DNA of 25,116 nt from Sphingobacteriales bacterium (GTDB lineage Bacteria > Bacteroidota > Bacteroidia > Chitinophagales > UBA2359), in the NCBI GenBank assembly GCA_016718845.1, contig JADKCK010000076.1:1-25116 (forward strand), in the 5' to 3' direction. The translations under genes and the position numbers were made by a program. Positions 8,787 through 16,317 of this stretch are shown here, in pieces; the first letter of the stretch is position 1; every line of letters begins with the position of its first letter. Below the pieces are notes generated by a model. The model was not told the DNA's origin and made no database searches. It saw nothing but the letters and a program-made list of their open reading frames with translations.

Positions 8787-9293
8787 ATGAAAAAAACACC
8801 TTCGTTTTTCGCTTTTTTGTTACTCCTATCTGTCTTTATAGGCTGTAACCCCGGCGACCCTAATCAGTTAGCCGACGAGTATTTAAAAATACCGTATCGC
8901 GAACTAAACATGACCGATAAACAACGCTCCAATTTTCCGGAAATGACAAAAGCCATGGACGCTTATGTAACTGGCGATTATACTAGCTCAAGCACACAAT
9001 TTAAAGCCATTATTGATAGCTATAAAGACGAAGGCGTAAGCTACTTTTACATGGGCTTGAGCGATATGTACCTAAAAAAATATCCCGAAGCCATCGAAGA
9101 TTTTAAACAAAGCATAGCCTTTAAACCCGAACTGTACGACTATACCTGCAACTGGTACACCGCTCTTGCCTACATAAAAATGGGGCAAAACGATAAGGCT
9201 ATACCACACCTAAAATACATTTTAGAACACGATTTAGACAAACCTTTGTATAAAGACAATGCCAATAAATTGCTTAATGCCATAAAAAAGTAG
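8787..9293 (+). CDS. TPR-containing lipoprotein
   Basis: The frame is open from 8742, but the ATG at 8787 starts a standard lipoprotein signal (MKKTPSFFAFLLLLSVFIGC) with the lipidated Cys at residue 20, giving 168 residues. The mature part is helical, with two to three tetratricopeptide units: around 65-90 (AYVTGDYTSSSTQFKAII), 95-125 (YFYMGLSDMYLKKYPEAI) and 130-160 (WYTALAYIKMGQNDKAI). TPRs mediate protein-protein contacts, so this is likely a membrane-anchored scaffold or assembly factor; the partner is unknown. The gene is divergent from the alpha-2-macroglobulin gene, with about 216 bp between starts, and the two may be co-regulated. It appears to be monocistronic. Confidence 0.85.
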   Translation: MKKTPSFFAFLLLLSVFIGCNPGDPNQLADEYLKIPYRELNMTDKQRSNFPEMTKAMDAYVTGDYTSSSTQFKAIIDSYKDEGVSYFYMGLSDMYLKKYPEAIEDFKQSIAFKPELYDYTCNWYTALAYIKMGQNDKAIPHLKYILEHDLDKPLYKDNANKLLNAIKK

Positions 9294-9363
9294 CTAACAT
9301 TTTGATGCCGACATTGAAAAGCACTAAATGCTTACTCAAATTACACCGGTTTGTTTTTAAATG

Positions 9364-9495
9364 TACAACGGAGACACGGAGATTCACAGAGATTTTTTTC
9401 TGCATGAGCTATGCTTTTGTATTTTTTAGTTTGTACTGGAAACACTGAAGAACAGAAACTCCTTCTTCTCTGTGTTCTCTGTGTCTCTTGTTGTT
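9364..9495. repeat. MITE-like inverted repeat with CGGAGACAC / ACAGAG arms
   Basis: The left arm (about 9364-9392: acaac, ggagacacggag, cacagaga) is the imperfect reverse complement of the right arm (about 9465-9495). Both are built of repeated GAGACAC/ACAGAG units, and roughly 24 of 29 positions match. The unit is about 130 bp and has no coding capacity. Such 'GAGACACAGAG' inverted repeats look like dispersed non-autonomous elements. It fills the gap between the TPR lipoprotein and the hydrolase; otherwise 9294-9583 shows only a weak 5-bp hairpin near 9318. Confidence 0.5.
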
Positions 9496-9583
9496 TTTTA
9501 TTTTTTTAGCTCCCGCAACTTACCCAATTTAACCCCAACCACTAAACCCCCAACAACCTATTTAAATTTTCAACAAAAAAAAC

Positions 9584-10432
9584 ATGCAACATACCACACA
9601 ACTTCAGCCAGCCAAAAGTGCAAACAATGCCAACGTATTTACCCAAACATGGACACCCGATAACCAGCAAAACGTAGAAGCTGTTATTTGCCTTGTACAT
9701 GGTTTAGGCGAACATAGCGGACGTTATGAACACGTAGCACAATTTTTTACCGATAACAACATTGTCGTAACTGCCATTGACCTTAACGGACACGGAAAAA
9801 CCGAAGGCACTCGCGGCGATACCCTATCGTATAACTTACTACTCGACCAAGTAGACGACTTAGTGAAACAAGCCACCGAGCAGTTTCCTAACAAACCCAT
9901 CTTTATTTATGGGCATAGCATGGGTGGTAATATTGTTATTGCCGATGCCTTGCAACGCAACCCTGCCGTAAAAGGATTTATTGTAACAGCTCCGTTTTTA
10001 GAACCCGGCACACCAATACCCACCCTTAAATTTTTAGCAGGTAAAGTAATTGGCTCTATATACGGAGCTTTTAGATTGCCAAACGGATTAGACGTAAACA
10101 AACTAGCCCGCGACCCCAAAGTTGGGGCTGCTTATACCAACGACCCCTTAGTACACGACCAAATATCTGCTCGTTGGTTTTTCCCAGCTTATCAGGTTGC
10201 CAAAGATGCCCTTGCCGGAGGTATCAAAAACCTAAAAACACCCATGCTACTTATGCACGGAACCGCCGACGAACTAACCAGCTTTGAAGCAAGCAAACGC
10301 CTTGCCGCTCAAAACACCAATGCCATTACCTTTAAAGAATGGACAGGCTTTTACCACGAACTACACAACGAACCCGAACAACGCGAAATAATGAACTACG
10401 AATTGGCATGGATGCACCAACAAATGAAATAA
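9584..10432 (+). CDS. Alpha/beta hydrolase, monoacylglycerol lipase / lysophospholipase type
   Basis: The 282-residue protein has the full serine-hydrolase set of the Hydrolase_4 (S33-like) family. The oxyanion strand is LVHGLGEHSGRY at 37-48. 'DLNGHGKTEG' (66-75) is the typical HGxS-like loop. The nucleophile is Ser112 in GHSMGG. The acid is Asp229 in HGTADE and the base is His258 in FYHELHNE. The length matches bacterial monoacylglycerol lipases (about 270-310). There is no signal peptide, so it is cytoplasmic and likely releases fatty acid from monoacylglycerols or lysophospholipids. Substrate is inferred from the family only. The start is the ATG at 9584; a different-frame ORF from 9472 is ignored. 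No promoter was recognised. The next gene begins 117 bp later on the same strand but is unrelated in function. Confidence 0.88.
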   Translation: MQHTTQLQPAKSANNANVFTQTWTPDNQQNVEAVICLVHGLGEHSGRYEHVAQFFTDNNIVVTAIDLNGHGKTEGTRGDTLSYNLLLDQVDDLVKQATEQFPNKPIFIYGHSMGGNIVIADALQRNPAVKGFIVTAPFLEPGTPIPTLKFLAGKVIGSIYGAFRLPNGLDVNKLARDPKVGAAYTNDPLVHDQISARWFFPAYQVAKDALAGGIKNLKTPMLLMHGTADELTSFEASKRLAAQNTNAITFKEWTGFYHELHNEPEQREIMNYELAWMHQQMK

Positions 10433-10548
10433 ATAAAGACTGATTTTTTGGAGGGAGTGCCAAGTGGTCCAAATGGCCCAGGGTCTGACATACTAATGCT
10501 TACTACCACCCATTACTTATCACACATCATTAATTATCAACTACCAAC

Positions 10549-11601
10549 GTGTTTGCATTTATTTTAAAACGACTATTGTACGGCATATTAGTTATGTTGG
10601 GCGTTACGATGGTGGTGTTTTTTTTGTTTAACGGATTAGGCGACCCCGCACGCCTTACACTTGGGCAACGCGCCGATGTGTCGACGGTAGAGGCTATTAA
10701 AAAAGAGTTGGGCTTAGATAAACCCCTAACTACACAGTTTGGCTTGTACCTAAACGATGTGTCGCCTGTATCTATCCACCAAAAAACTACCGAAAACCAA
10801 ACCAAATACAACTACACATCCATTATGCCTTTGGGCGATAATGTATTGGTGATTAAAAAGCCATACCTACGCCGCTCGTATCAAACCAAACGCTTAGTAA
10901 CCGATGTACTAACCGAAGCCCTGCCACGTACCATTATATTGGGGCTTACTGCCATGTTGTTGGCAGTTGTTGTAGGTATTACTTTGGGCGTTGTGGCATC
11001 GTTAAAACAATATTCGGCTACCGATAACACCATTTTAGTAAGCGCCATTTTAGGCATATCGCAACCCTCGTACTTTACAGGCATTATATTAGCCCTTATT
11101 TTTGGCTATTGGCTACACCCTTACACAGGCTTAAACTACACAGGCGGCTTGTACGAAATAAACGATTATGGCGACGAAGTACTACAACTAAAAAACCTTA
11201 TCTTACCCGCTTTGGCATTAGGCATACGTCCTATTGCCATCATTGCACAACTTACCCGCAGCTCTATGCTCGAAACATTATCGCAAGATTATGTGCGCAC
11301 CGCACGAGCAAAAGGACTAAGCGAACGAACCGTTATTGTGCGCCATGCTTTACGCAATGCCCTAAACCCCGTAGTAACCGCAATATCGGGTTGGTTGGCA
11401 GCTATCTTAACAGGTGCTTATTTCATCGAAATTATCTTCGATTATAAGGGATTAGGTTTTGTAACTATCAACGCCCTAAACAACCTCGATTTTCCGGTAG
11501 CAATGGGTTCGGTATTGTTTACGGCTGTTTTGTTTGTGGTAATCAACCTGTTTACCGATATTTTGTATGGAGTTTTAGACCCACGAGTGTCGTTGAAATA
11601 A
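10549..11601 (+). CDS. ABC transporter permease, OppB/DppB type
   Basis: The 350-residue inner-membrane protein is the first-type permease of peptide/nickel ABC importers. It starts with GTG, supported by the standard N-terminus FAFILKRLLYGILVMLGVT, whose first membrane helix covers residues 5-28. A long periplasmic segment follows (about 30-120, with TEALPRTIILG leading into helix 2). Five more helices come after it, and the coupling 'EAA' loop reads YVRTARAKGLSE...RHALRNALNPV. In the cell it would pair with an OppC-like permease, two ATPases and a binding protein; none of these is in the window. The segment between helix 1 and the core is longer than in E. coli DppB. It is convergent with hemW, sharing a bidirectional terminator. 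Substrate unknown; peptide is the default guess. Confidence 0.88.
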   Translation: MFAFILKRLLYGILVMLGVTMVVFFLFNGLGDPARLTLGQRADVSTVEAIKKELGLDKPLTTQFGLYLNDVSPVSIHQKTTENQTKYNYTSIMPLGDNVLVIKKPYLRRSYQTKRLVTDVLTEALPRTIILGLTAMLLAVVVGITLGVVASLKQYSATDNTILVSAILGISQPSYFTGIILALIFGYWLHPYTGLNYTGGLYEINDYGDEVLQLKNLILPALALGIRPIAIIAQLTRSSMLETLSQDYVRTARAKGLSERTVIVRHALRNALNPVVTAISGWLAAILTGAYFIEIIFDYKGLGFVTINALNNLDFPVAMGSVLFTAVLFVVINLFTDILYGVLDPRVSLK

Positions 11602-11636
11602 AAACTGCTAGCTTTTGTCTGATACAATATTGCATA

Positions 11637-11673
11637 AAAACGAGCTGTAAACCATTGGTTTACAGCTCGTTTT
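11637..11673. terminator. Bidirectional intrinsic terminator between permease and hemW
   Basis: A perfect 17-bp stem (11637-11653 with 11657-11673, 3-nt loop) is flanked by an A run on the left and a T run on the right, so it can end transcription from either side. It sits between the converging stop codons at 11601 and 11680. Confidence 0.85.
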
Positions 11674-11679
11674 GTGTAT

Positions 11680-12804
11680 TTAATCTGCCCAAAAAAGCTC
11701 GCTAGTAATTTTATCTGCCAACAATTTACCTTTGTTATTTAAAAACAGTGTTTCGTTTTTTTGCACTATAAAACCTTCAAAAGGTAGTATTGCTTTTTGT
11801 AAATAAGCTACAAACGCATCGCCAAAATGCTGTTTTATGTGTGTTAAACTGCACCCCCAAATAGTGCGCAACGAGGTTAATAAATACTCGTTAAAACGTT
11901 GGGTATTGCTTAGTTGTTCTATTTCGGCGGGTATTATGCCTTGGTTTATTGCTTTGATATACTGTGCATTGTTGGCTACATTCCATTGTCTTGATGTTTG
12001 GTTAAACGAATGAGCCGAGGGTCCAATGCCTAAATAATCATTACCTTTCCAATAGCTGCTGTTGTGTTGAGCAAAGCGGTTGGGCAAGCAAAAATTGGAT
12101 ATTTCGTAATGCAGATAACCCGCTTGCGTTGTACGATTGATAAGTTGTTCGAACTGTTGGGCAGCTTGTTCTTCGTTAACGGGTGGCACTTTTTGGTGTT
12201 TTACAAAACTATCTAAGGCAGTTTTAGGCTCAACAGTTAAACAATAACACGACAAATGAGGTATTTGATAAGCCAACGCTTTATCTAGGTTTTGCTCCCA
12301 AATAAGGTTGCTTGTAGTTGGCGAGCCGTAAATAAGGTCTATGCTAAGGTTATCAAAGCCCACATCTTGGGCAGCTTTTATGCAAAAATCGGCTTGTTGA
12401 GCATTATGAGCGCGGTTCATAAACAGCAAATCGGCATTGTTAAACGATTGTATGCCAATACTTAACCTATTGATAGGCGTTTGACGCAAATCGTGTAGTT
12501 TTTGCAAACTCAAATCATCGGGGTTAGCCTCAAGGGTTATTTCGGCGGCAGGGTCAATAGTAAAGGTTTGCAATATGGTATCAAACAAACTATTTAACTC
12601 GTTGGTATTTAGCACCGAGGGTGTGCCGCCACCAATGTAAACACTAGTTAAATGTTTATGAGGCAGATAATTGGCTCGTAAAATTAACTCTTTTGTAAGG
12701 GCTTCAATCAGCTCCGATTTATATTTCAGAGAGGTAGAAAAGTGAAAATTGCAATAATGGCAAGCTTGTTTGCAAAACGGAATATGGATGTAGATACCTG
12801 ACAC
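11680..12804 (-). CDS. hemW: HemW-like radical SAM heme chaperone
   Basis: The 374-residue cytoplasmic protein begins GIYIHIPFCKQACHYCNFHF: the radical SAM CxxxCxxC motif is Cys11, Cys15 and Cys18, followed by NFHF, as in HemW. The SAM-binding GGGTPS motif is near residues 58-63, and 'SIGIQSFN' and 'SIDLIYGSP' are also conserved HemW features. A C-terminal HemN-like domain follows (NEYLLTSLRTIWG). HemW was once annotated as oxygen-independent coproporphyrinogen III oxidase but is now known mainly as a heme-binding chaperone; the activity here is inferred. The start is GTG at 12804, chosen because the protein then aligns with the family start and nothing homologous lies upstream. The upstream gap contains repeat copy A. 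Confidence 0.93.
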   Translation of the reverse strand: MSGIYIHIPFCKQACHYCNFHFSTSLKYKSELIEALTKELILRANYLPHKHLTSVYIGGGTPSVLNTNELNSLFDTILQTFTIDPAAEITLEANPDDLSLQKLHDLRQTPINRLSIGIQSFNNADLLFMNRAHNAQQADFCIKAAQDVGFDNLSIDLIYGSPTTSNLIWEQNLDKALAYQIPHLSCYCLTVEPKTALDSFVKHQKVPPVNEEQAAQQFEQLINRTTQAGYLHYEISNFCLPNRFAQHNSSYWKGNDYLGIGPSAHSFNQTSRQWNVANNAQYIKAINQGIIPAEIEQLSNTQRFNEYLLTSLRTIWGCSLTHIKQHFGDAFVAYLQKAILPFEGFIVQKNETLFLNNKGKLLADKITSELFWAD

Positions 12805-12865
12805 TTAAATGGTTTGTAAAGGATAAATGGAGAATGGAAATTATTAATCACCAAATATTAATTTA

Positions 12866-13152
12866 TGTTACGCAGCCTATTTTCATAATTAGACATTTGG
12901 TGTTTTTAGCTACGCTTTGTATTCTGTTTCTTCGGGACCGGCATTATAGGAATTGGCGTTAAGAAATGGACAAAAATGGAGCGTTAAAAAAGATATACTG
13001 TTTGAAGCACGCCACACCAAACCCAGCAATAAAACCGACAGACAAGTGTTTGGCGTGCAAGTTTATATCTTTTAGCGGAATGTTGTTCATTTTAGCCAAT
13101 TCCTATACAGCCTTGACTTTTTTGGTTACTTTTTGTCAAGAAAAAAAGTAAC
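12866..13152 (+). repeat. Structured dispersed repeat, copy A
   Basis: It starts with TGTTACGCAGCC (12866-12877), as copy B does. It has an outer stem of 13 perfect bp (12945-12957 with 13095-13107) next to GGCGTTAAG. The inner stem begins CGTT/AGCG (12982-12985 with 13074-13077) and continues as AAAAGATATA/TATATCTTTT (13064-13073). A further 8-bp stem (13007-13014 with 13051-13058) lies inside. The conserved 3' core TTAGCGGAATGTTG is at 13072-13085. Two oddities are visible: an insertion between TTACGCAGCC and the CTTCGG block, and a second GCGTTAA (12954 and 12981). It ends in a 10-bp hairpin, GTTACTTTTT/AAAAAGTAAC (13125-13152). This explains most of the 12805-13211 gap. A 61-codon ORF through it is taken to be accidental. 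Confidence 0.6.
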
Positions 13153-13211
13153 AAACTTTTAATGGGTGGTAAGTAGTATCAAATTACTGACAAATTATTT
13201 CCAAAGCCCCT

Positions 13212-14201
13212 TTATTTGTCTTGTTTGCTCAACCCCTGCGTAACGTGAGGTATTAATTGATAATTACTCAAGTTTGTTTTAGCCACATTAAACTCTTCGA
13301 TAATTTGGTGGACAACATCGGCGGCGGGTTTTATGGCATCGAGTAACGAGGCAATTTGTCCAATTTCTAGTTCGCCCTCGTCCATATCGCCCTCAAACAT
13401 GCCTTTTTTAGCCCTACCTCGTCCAAGCAATTGCATAAGTTGGTCGGGTGTAGCGCCATTTGCTTCGGCTTGTGCCACTTGTTGATAAAAGTTGTTTTTG
13501 ATTAACCTAACCGACACCAATTTTTTCATTGCCAACATAGTATCACCTTCTTTGGTGTTTAGTACTTTGTGTTTAAAACTATCATGTGCCGACGATTCGA
13601 GGGTAGCAACAAAACGGGTTCCCATTTGTACGGCTTCGGCGCCTAGCACCATAGCTGCCAACATACCTTGCCCCGTAGCAATACCACCTGCTGCAATAAG
13701 GGGTATTTTAACTGCTTTGCGCACCATTGGTATTAGGCAAAAAGTAGTAGTTTCTTCACGTCCATTATGCCCGCCGGCTTCAAAACCTTCGGCAACAACG
13801 GCATCAACCCCAGCAGCTTCGGCTTTTTGTGCAAACACCGAACTCGAAACAACATGCACTACCTTAATGCCATGCAATTGCAGGTGTTTAGTCCAGGTTT
13901 TAGGGTTGCCCGCCGACGTAAAAACAATAGGCACTTTGTGTTTGATGATGGTGTTAATATGCTCTTCGATGCTTGGATACAACAAAGGCAAATTAACCGC
14001 AAATGGGCAATTAGTAGCTGCCTTGCATTTGGTAATATGCTCGTCTAAAATGTGCGGATACATAGAACCCGCACCAATAATACCCAAACCGCCCGCATTA
14101 GAAACGGCAGCGGCTAACTCCCAACCCGAACACCAAATCATGCCCGCCTGAATAATGGGATATTGAATGTTGAAAAGCTCAACAATTCTGTTTTTTTGCA
14201 T
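13212..14201 (-). CDS. NMO/FabK-like FMN-dependent oxidoreductase
   Basis: The 329-residue cytoplasmic TIM-barrel flavoprotein belongs to the nitronate monooxygenase / enoyl-ACP reductase II superfamily. It starts MQKNRIVELFNIQYPIIQAG with GGLGIIGAG (37-45). It carries the FMN/active-site segment EGFEAGGHNG with His145, then IPLIAAGGIATGQG and the phosphate-binding 'LGAEAVQMGTRF'. Members oxidise nitronates or, as FabK, reduce enoyl-ACP; the motifs here do not decide between these. The frame is open to 14513, but that extension runs antisense through the next gene, so the ATG at 14201 is chosen. It lies about 12 nt after the expected transcription start from the -7 element at 14227-14220. The gene is divergent from the nuclease gene and shares a promoter region with it. 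Confidence 0.88.
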   Translation of the reverse strand: MQKNRIVELFNIQYPIIQAGMIWCSGWELAAAVSNAGGLGIIGAGSMYPHILDEHITKCKAATNCPFAVNLPLLYPSIEEHINTIIKHKVPIVFTSAGNPKTWTKHLQLHGIKVVHVVSSSVFAQKAEAAGVDAVVAEGFEAGGHNGREETTTFCLIPMVRKAVKIPLIAAGGIATGQGMLAAMVLGAEAVQMGTRFVATLESSAHDSFKHKVLNTKEGDTMLAMKKLVSVRLIKNNFYQQVAQAEANGATPDQLMQLLGRGRAKKGMFEGDMDEGELEIGQIASLLDAIKPAADVVHQIIEEFNVAKTNLSNYQLIPHVTQGLSKQDK

Positions 14202-14207
14202 AAAGTG

Positions 14208-14247
14208 TTGTTTTTGTTGCAAAAATAGGGTATTTTTGCACATCAAA
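14208..14247. promoter_or_regulatory. Divergent back-to-back promoters forming a 21-nt palindrome
   Basis: GCAAAAATA-GGG-TATTTTTGC (14219-14239) contains TATTTTTG on both strands, each a perfect TAnnTTTG match: 14227-14220 for the NMO-like gene (minus) and 14231-14238 for the nuclease gene (plus). An upstream TTG for the plus promoter is at 14208-14210 (20-bp gap). A TTTTG for the minus promoter is at 14247-14244 (16-bp gap). Only 3 bp separate the two -7 elements, so two polymerases could not bind together. Confidence 0.65.
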
Positions 14248-14313
14248 AGCCGATTAGATGCTAAATCGGGTAATTTTATTGTTTTTATGCCCAAATAACC
14301 CCCAATCTTACTT

Positions 14314-15165
14314 ATGTTAGCCAGTTTAGACAACGAAGTTATCTTCAAAAAAGCCTTCACCAACATTTTTGTATTTACCCATTTTGTGAAAGACATATTG
14401 GGTATAGATGTGGTAGTAGATAAAATAGAGACCGAAAAACGCTTTGACGAAAAAGTAGGCAAGATAGATTTTAGGTTAGATATCTTTGCCGAAACGGTAG
14501 ATAAGCGCATCATTATCGAAATTCAACGGATAGAATACGACCACAATTTCAACCGATTTTTGCACTATTTTTTAGCTACTATCTTGGGTCAGCAAAAAAG
14601 TTCAAAAGACTACAGCATAGCCCAAACGGTGTATGTAATTGTAGTTTTGACAGAGAAATATAGCATTAGCCAGAAAAATGGTCAGCCTGTGCGCAACGAA
14701 GTGTTGTTGTTAGAGCTAAATCCTCGCACATTAGACGATAAGAAATTAGATTTGTATGGTCATCAACTTCAGTTTTTAAATCCCAATCACCCCGAACCCA
14801 ACACGCCCAAACAAGTGCGCGATTGGCTCGATTTGGTGTATCAATCTATCCACAATCCCGAAAAACCTATTGTTAACCTCAAAAACAAAGGCATAGAAAA
14901 AGCAGTTGAGTTGATAAATTACGACAAACTAAGTTCCAAGGAAATAACCGCTATGAAAGATGCCGAAATGAAACGCCAAGCATTGTCGAAAAAAGAAGAT
15001 AAAGCGCGCAAAGAAGGGGTAAAAGAAGGCAAGCAAGAGGCTAAAATAGCCGCAATTATTAAAGCACTAAATAAAAATTTACCGCTTGATTTAATTGCCG
15101 AACTAAACGATGTCACCGTCAAATTTGTAGCGAAAATACAAAACGAATTGCATAAACCCAAATAA
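14314..15165 (+). CDS. PD-(D/E)XK nuclease family protein (Rpn / PDDEXK_2 type)
   Basis: The 283-residue protein has the layout of the PDDEXK_2 'putative transposase / Rpn' nucleases. The N-terminus reads DNEVIFKKAFTN. The first acid is in KIDFRLDIFAE (Asp52, Asp56) and the second motif is IIIEIQRI, with Glu69 and Gln71 in the place of the usual Lys, as in this family. A conserved R..HY (81-85) follows. The C-terminal third is charged and helical (KEDKARKEGVKEGKQEAK), typical of these proteins. Rpn relatives promote recombination and cut DNA in vitro; many copies in a genome are common. Catalytic residues look intact. The ATG at 14314 follows a leader of about 70 nt from the palindromic promoter. 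The stop is 5 bp before the SUMF1-fold lipoprotein, so the two are probably co-transcribed. Confidence 0.85.
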   Translation: MLASLDNEVIFKKAFTNIFVFTHFVKDILGIDVVVDKIETEKRFDEKVGKIDFRLDIFAETVDKRIIIEIQRIEYDHNFNRFLHYFLATILGQQKSSKDYSIAQTVYVIVVLTEKYSISQKNGQPVRNEVLLLELNPRTLDDKKLDLYGHQLQFLNPNHPEPNTPKQVRDWLDLVYQSIHNPEKPIVNLKNKGIEKAVELINYDKLSSKEITAMKDAEMKRQALSKKEDKARKEGVKEGKQEAKIAAIIKALNKNLPLDLIAELNDVTVKFVAKIQNELHKPK

Positions 15166-15170
15166 TTGCT

Positions 15171-15992
15171 ATGATGCAAACAAAAAACTATTTTATTGTG
15201 GCATTAATGTGTTTGTTTGCTGCATGTATGGATGTGCCACCGTCGAAAAATGTAAGCGATGTTTTTGCCAAATTGGTAGAAGATAATACCATAGACACTG
15301 CCGCCCAAATTAAAGAATTATTAAACAATATGGTGCTAATTGAAGGTGGTATTTTTGAAATGGGCTGCGATGGCAAATACAGCGATATGTGTAATAGCGA
15401 TGAACACCCAAAACACAAAGTGCAACTAAGCAACTTTAAAATAGGCAAATACGAGGTAACACAGCATCAATGGCGTGCTGTAATGAATACCAAACCCGCC
15501 TATTTTCAAAACTGCAAACAATGCCCCATCGAGCGAGTAAATTGGGCAGATGCACAAAAGTTTATCGAAAAACTTAACAAAAAAACCAAACAAAAATTTA
15601 GGTTGCCCACCGAAGCCGAATGGGAATACGCCGCCCGAGGGGGTAAAAAAAGCGGTAATTATAAGTACGCAGGTAGCAACAACCTAGATACCGTAGCTTG
15701 GTATGTAAAAAATAGTGGTAACACCCTGCACAAAATAGGCGAAAAAATGCCCAACGAACTGGGCTTGTACGACATGACAGGTAATGTGTGGGAATGGTGC
15801 TTTGATAAATTCGACGAAGATTATTATCACCACAGCACACTTCATAACCCCGAAGGTCCAGATAGGGGTGCTTACAGAGTGGTGCGTGGCGGCTCGTGGA
15901 GCGCACCTTCGCACAATTCGCGCATTACCAATCGCTATGCAAACAACCCCCAACAAGGCACTAATTTGGTAGGCTTTAGGCTGGCTCAATAA
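15171..15992 (+). CDS. SUMF1/FGE-fold lipoprotein
   Basis: The 273-residue protein starts with a lipoprotein signal (MMQTKNYFIVALMCLFAAC), with the lipidated Cys at residue 19. Residues from about 52 to the end form a formylglycine-generating-enzyme (SUMF1) fold: VLIEGGIFEMG, KIGKYEVTQHQWRAVM, RLPTEAEWEYAARGG, GLYDMTGNVWEWC, YRVVRGGSW and GFRLAQ are all landmark motifs. The two active-site cysteines of true sulfatase-activating FGE are not seen in the C-terminal stretch (NSRITNRYANNP). It is therefore more likely a binding or structural member of the fold, as in GldJ/GldK-type gliding lipoproteins, than an active enzyme. Two Cys pairs (CDGKYSDMC and CKQC) may form disulfides. The start follows the nuclease stop by 5 bp; two ATGs in tandem are possible starts. 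The functional link to the nuclease is unknown. Confidence 0.87.
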   Translation: MMQTKNYFIVALMCLFAACMDVPPSKNVSDVFAKLVEDNTIDTAAQIKELLNNMVLIEGGIFEMGCDGKYSDMCNSDEHPKHKVQLSNFKIGKYEVTQHQWRAVMNTKPAYFQNCKQCPIERVNWADAQKFIEKLNKKTKQKFRLPTEAEWEYAARGGKKSGNYKYAGSNNLDTVAWYVKNSGNTLHKIGEKMPNELGLYDMTGNVWEWCFDKFDEDYYHHSTLHNPEGPDRGAYRVVRGGSWSAPSHNSRITNRYANNPQQGTNLVGFRLAQ

Positions 15993-16063
15993 ACCAACAA
16001 CAACAAATTTACCTTGTTTTTGTAAAGTTATTGCTATAATTTCAACAAAAACAACAAAATAGC

Positions 16064-16093
16064 TTTGCAACTCAATTATTTTCACTATCTTTG
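16064..16093 (+). promoter_or_regulatory. Strong Bacteroidota promoter for the leader and CNNM gene
   Basis: TTTG (16064-16067), an 18-bp gap and TATCTTTG (16086-16093) give a near-ideal Bacteroidota promoter. Transcription should begin near 16099, about 290 nt before the next start codon. Confidence 0.8.
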
Positions 16094-16098
16094 CACCC

Positions 16099-16317
16099 CA
16101 AAGGCTCGTTGATAGTATACAACAGCCATTTTTATAAAAAAAAATCTATGGATAGTCATCGGGAAACCTTGATACTATAACTTTATCGCGCGAATAGTGC
16201 ATTTGCTATGGCATTTATCTACCCACAATTAGATAGATGCCATAACAAGTATGCATTGTTCGCGGCTTTGTTATGTCTACTCAAATAATTATTTAAATTT
16301 GTGTAGATGCAAGCAAT
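16099..16317 (+). ncRNA. Structured RNA leader or small RNA upstream of the CNNM gene
   Basis: No family was recognised. Three hairpins follow the promoter. The first is 16152-16178 (ATAGT/ACTAT, bulged C, then ATCGGG/CTTGAT with two G-U pairs). The second is a rod-like hairpin at 16177-16274, with stems ATAAC/GTTAT, CGCGAA/TTCGCG (16189-16194 with 16259-16264) and TGCAT/ATGCA (16198-16202 with 16251-16255). It ends in a 15-bp stem (16207-16221 with 16230-16244, one G-U) capped by an 8-nt loop. The third uses TCTAC/GTAGA (about 16276-16315). The second shares its 5' end with the first, so they may be alternatives. The product could be a cis-regulatory leader of the CNNM gene or a separate small RNA. 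The last 70 nt (16318-16386) are A-rich with only a small CTGCC/GGCAG hairpin. Confidence 0.5.

Noticed and set aside
12966..13151. 61-codon plus-strand ORF
   Set aside because: It lies wholly inside structured repeat copy A, and its codons follow the palindromes; judged not coding.
13492..14151. 219-codon plus-strand ORF
   Set aside because: It is antisense to the NMO-like gene, whose motifs are unmistakable.
14202..14513. N-terminal extension of the NMO-like gene
   Set aside because: It runs antisense over the promoter and start of the nuclease gene and adds residues with no family match.
16099..16290. tmRNA, RNase P RNA, SRP RNA or tRNA
   Set aside because: None of the hallmark sequences (for example the RNase P GAGGAAAGTCC core or a tRNA T-loop) is present. 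A 6S-like RNA is not excluded, but the 5' and 3' ends pair over only about 5 bp.
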